Part shown: in pieces, positions 58,926 through 58,943 of the stretch
How positions within the stretch are numbered: the stretch's first letter is position 1
How the letters are laid out: each line of letters starts with the position of its first letter
Source: a virus
Direction: 5' to 3' (one strand)
DNA: 58,943 bases
Virus record (IMG/VR): IMGVR_UViG_3300028883_000054
Coordinates: 1-58,943 of that record
Program-made: the position numbers and the translations under genes
Notes under the pieces: model-generated
What the model was told of the DNA's origin: nothing
The model's database searches: none
The model's input: only the letters and a program-made list of their open reading frames with translations

Positions 58926-58943
58926 ATGAAAACATCAAAATTT
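58926..58943 (+). CDS. 5' end of the junction-split early gene
   Basis: The first six codons (MKTSKF) equal the start of the 54879 gene, with the same leader and ribosome site. The gene continues at base 1 after a gap of about 142 bases. Confidence 0.8.

Overview
The window is an almost complete genome of a tailed, siphovirus-type phage: AT-rich, densely packed, with strong AGGAG-type ribosome binding sites on most genes. Rightward early genes occupy 1-23603 and 54803-58943. The leftward late (virion) block occupies about 23785-54630. The two ends are unfinished copies of the gene that is complete at 54879-55187. Joining the ends through that copy gives a circle lacking only about 142 bases. 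On this circle everything diverges from 54.64-54.83 kb and converges at 23.6-23.8 kb. The host is unknown. Four of the six leader-bearing late proteins, and one early protein, carry signal peptides whose predicted cleavage falls just before Gln. That is a Bacteroidota/FCB habit, but the strong Shine-Dalgarno sites and TTGACW-N17-TATATT promoters argue for an SD-using FCB-like phylum rather than a classical Bacteroidota host.

Early block. From 54.8 kb through the contig junction to about 2.3 kb lies a run of small, partly paralogous gene cassettes. Three near-identical promoters (54803, 57480, 58850) drive them, and structured RNA elements separate them. One of these is a textbook hammerhead ribozyme (55392-55443), and decayed relatives lie nearby. 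Next come a J-domain protein, a RadC/JAB protein and a C2H2 zinc-finger protein, then a DUF4942-like protein and a ribbon-helix-helix regulator with its own promoter (4513). The DNA metabolism genes follow: an Mgm101/Rad52-type annealing protein, a DnaQ-like exonuclease, a lambda-O-like initiator with six 21-bp iterons and AT-rich 15-mers inside the gene, a DnaC-like loader, a C5-cytosine methyltransferase, a RusA-type resolvase and a MazG-like pyrophosphatase. A long tail of small accessory proteins (zinc ribbons, membrane proteins, a lipoprotein, YopX-like, STAS-like) closes the block. I recognise no DNA polymerase, primase, replicative helicase, integrase or endolysin.

Between the convergent blocks a consensus promoter (23611) is followed about 115 nt later by a bidirectional terminator with no ORF between, which implies a dedicated small RNA.

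Late block, in transcription order. A promoter (54636-54664) is followed by a leader containing an intrinsic-terminator-like hairpin. The block then holds secreted proteins (one with FnIII and dockerin-like repeats), an initiator-like tRNA-Met, a cohesin-like secreted protein, a ParB-like / radical-SAM / TET-associated-glycosyltransferase trio that probably modifies DNA, both terminase subunits, the portal, two more secreted proteins, a MuF-like protein, a protease/scaffold, the major capsid protein, a signal-peptide-bearing fibre-like protein, connectors, the tail tube, frameshifted tail chaperones (slippery A AAA AAC), the tape measure, tail-tip proteins, a beta-helix protein and holin-like proteins.

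The most unusual content is the hammerhead family, the orphan small RNA, the putative cohesin-dockerin pair in a late operon rich in Sec-exported proteins, and the modification trio placed directly upstream of terminase.
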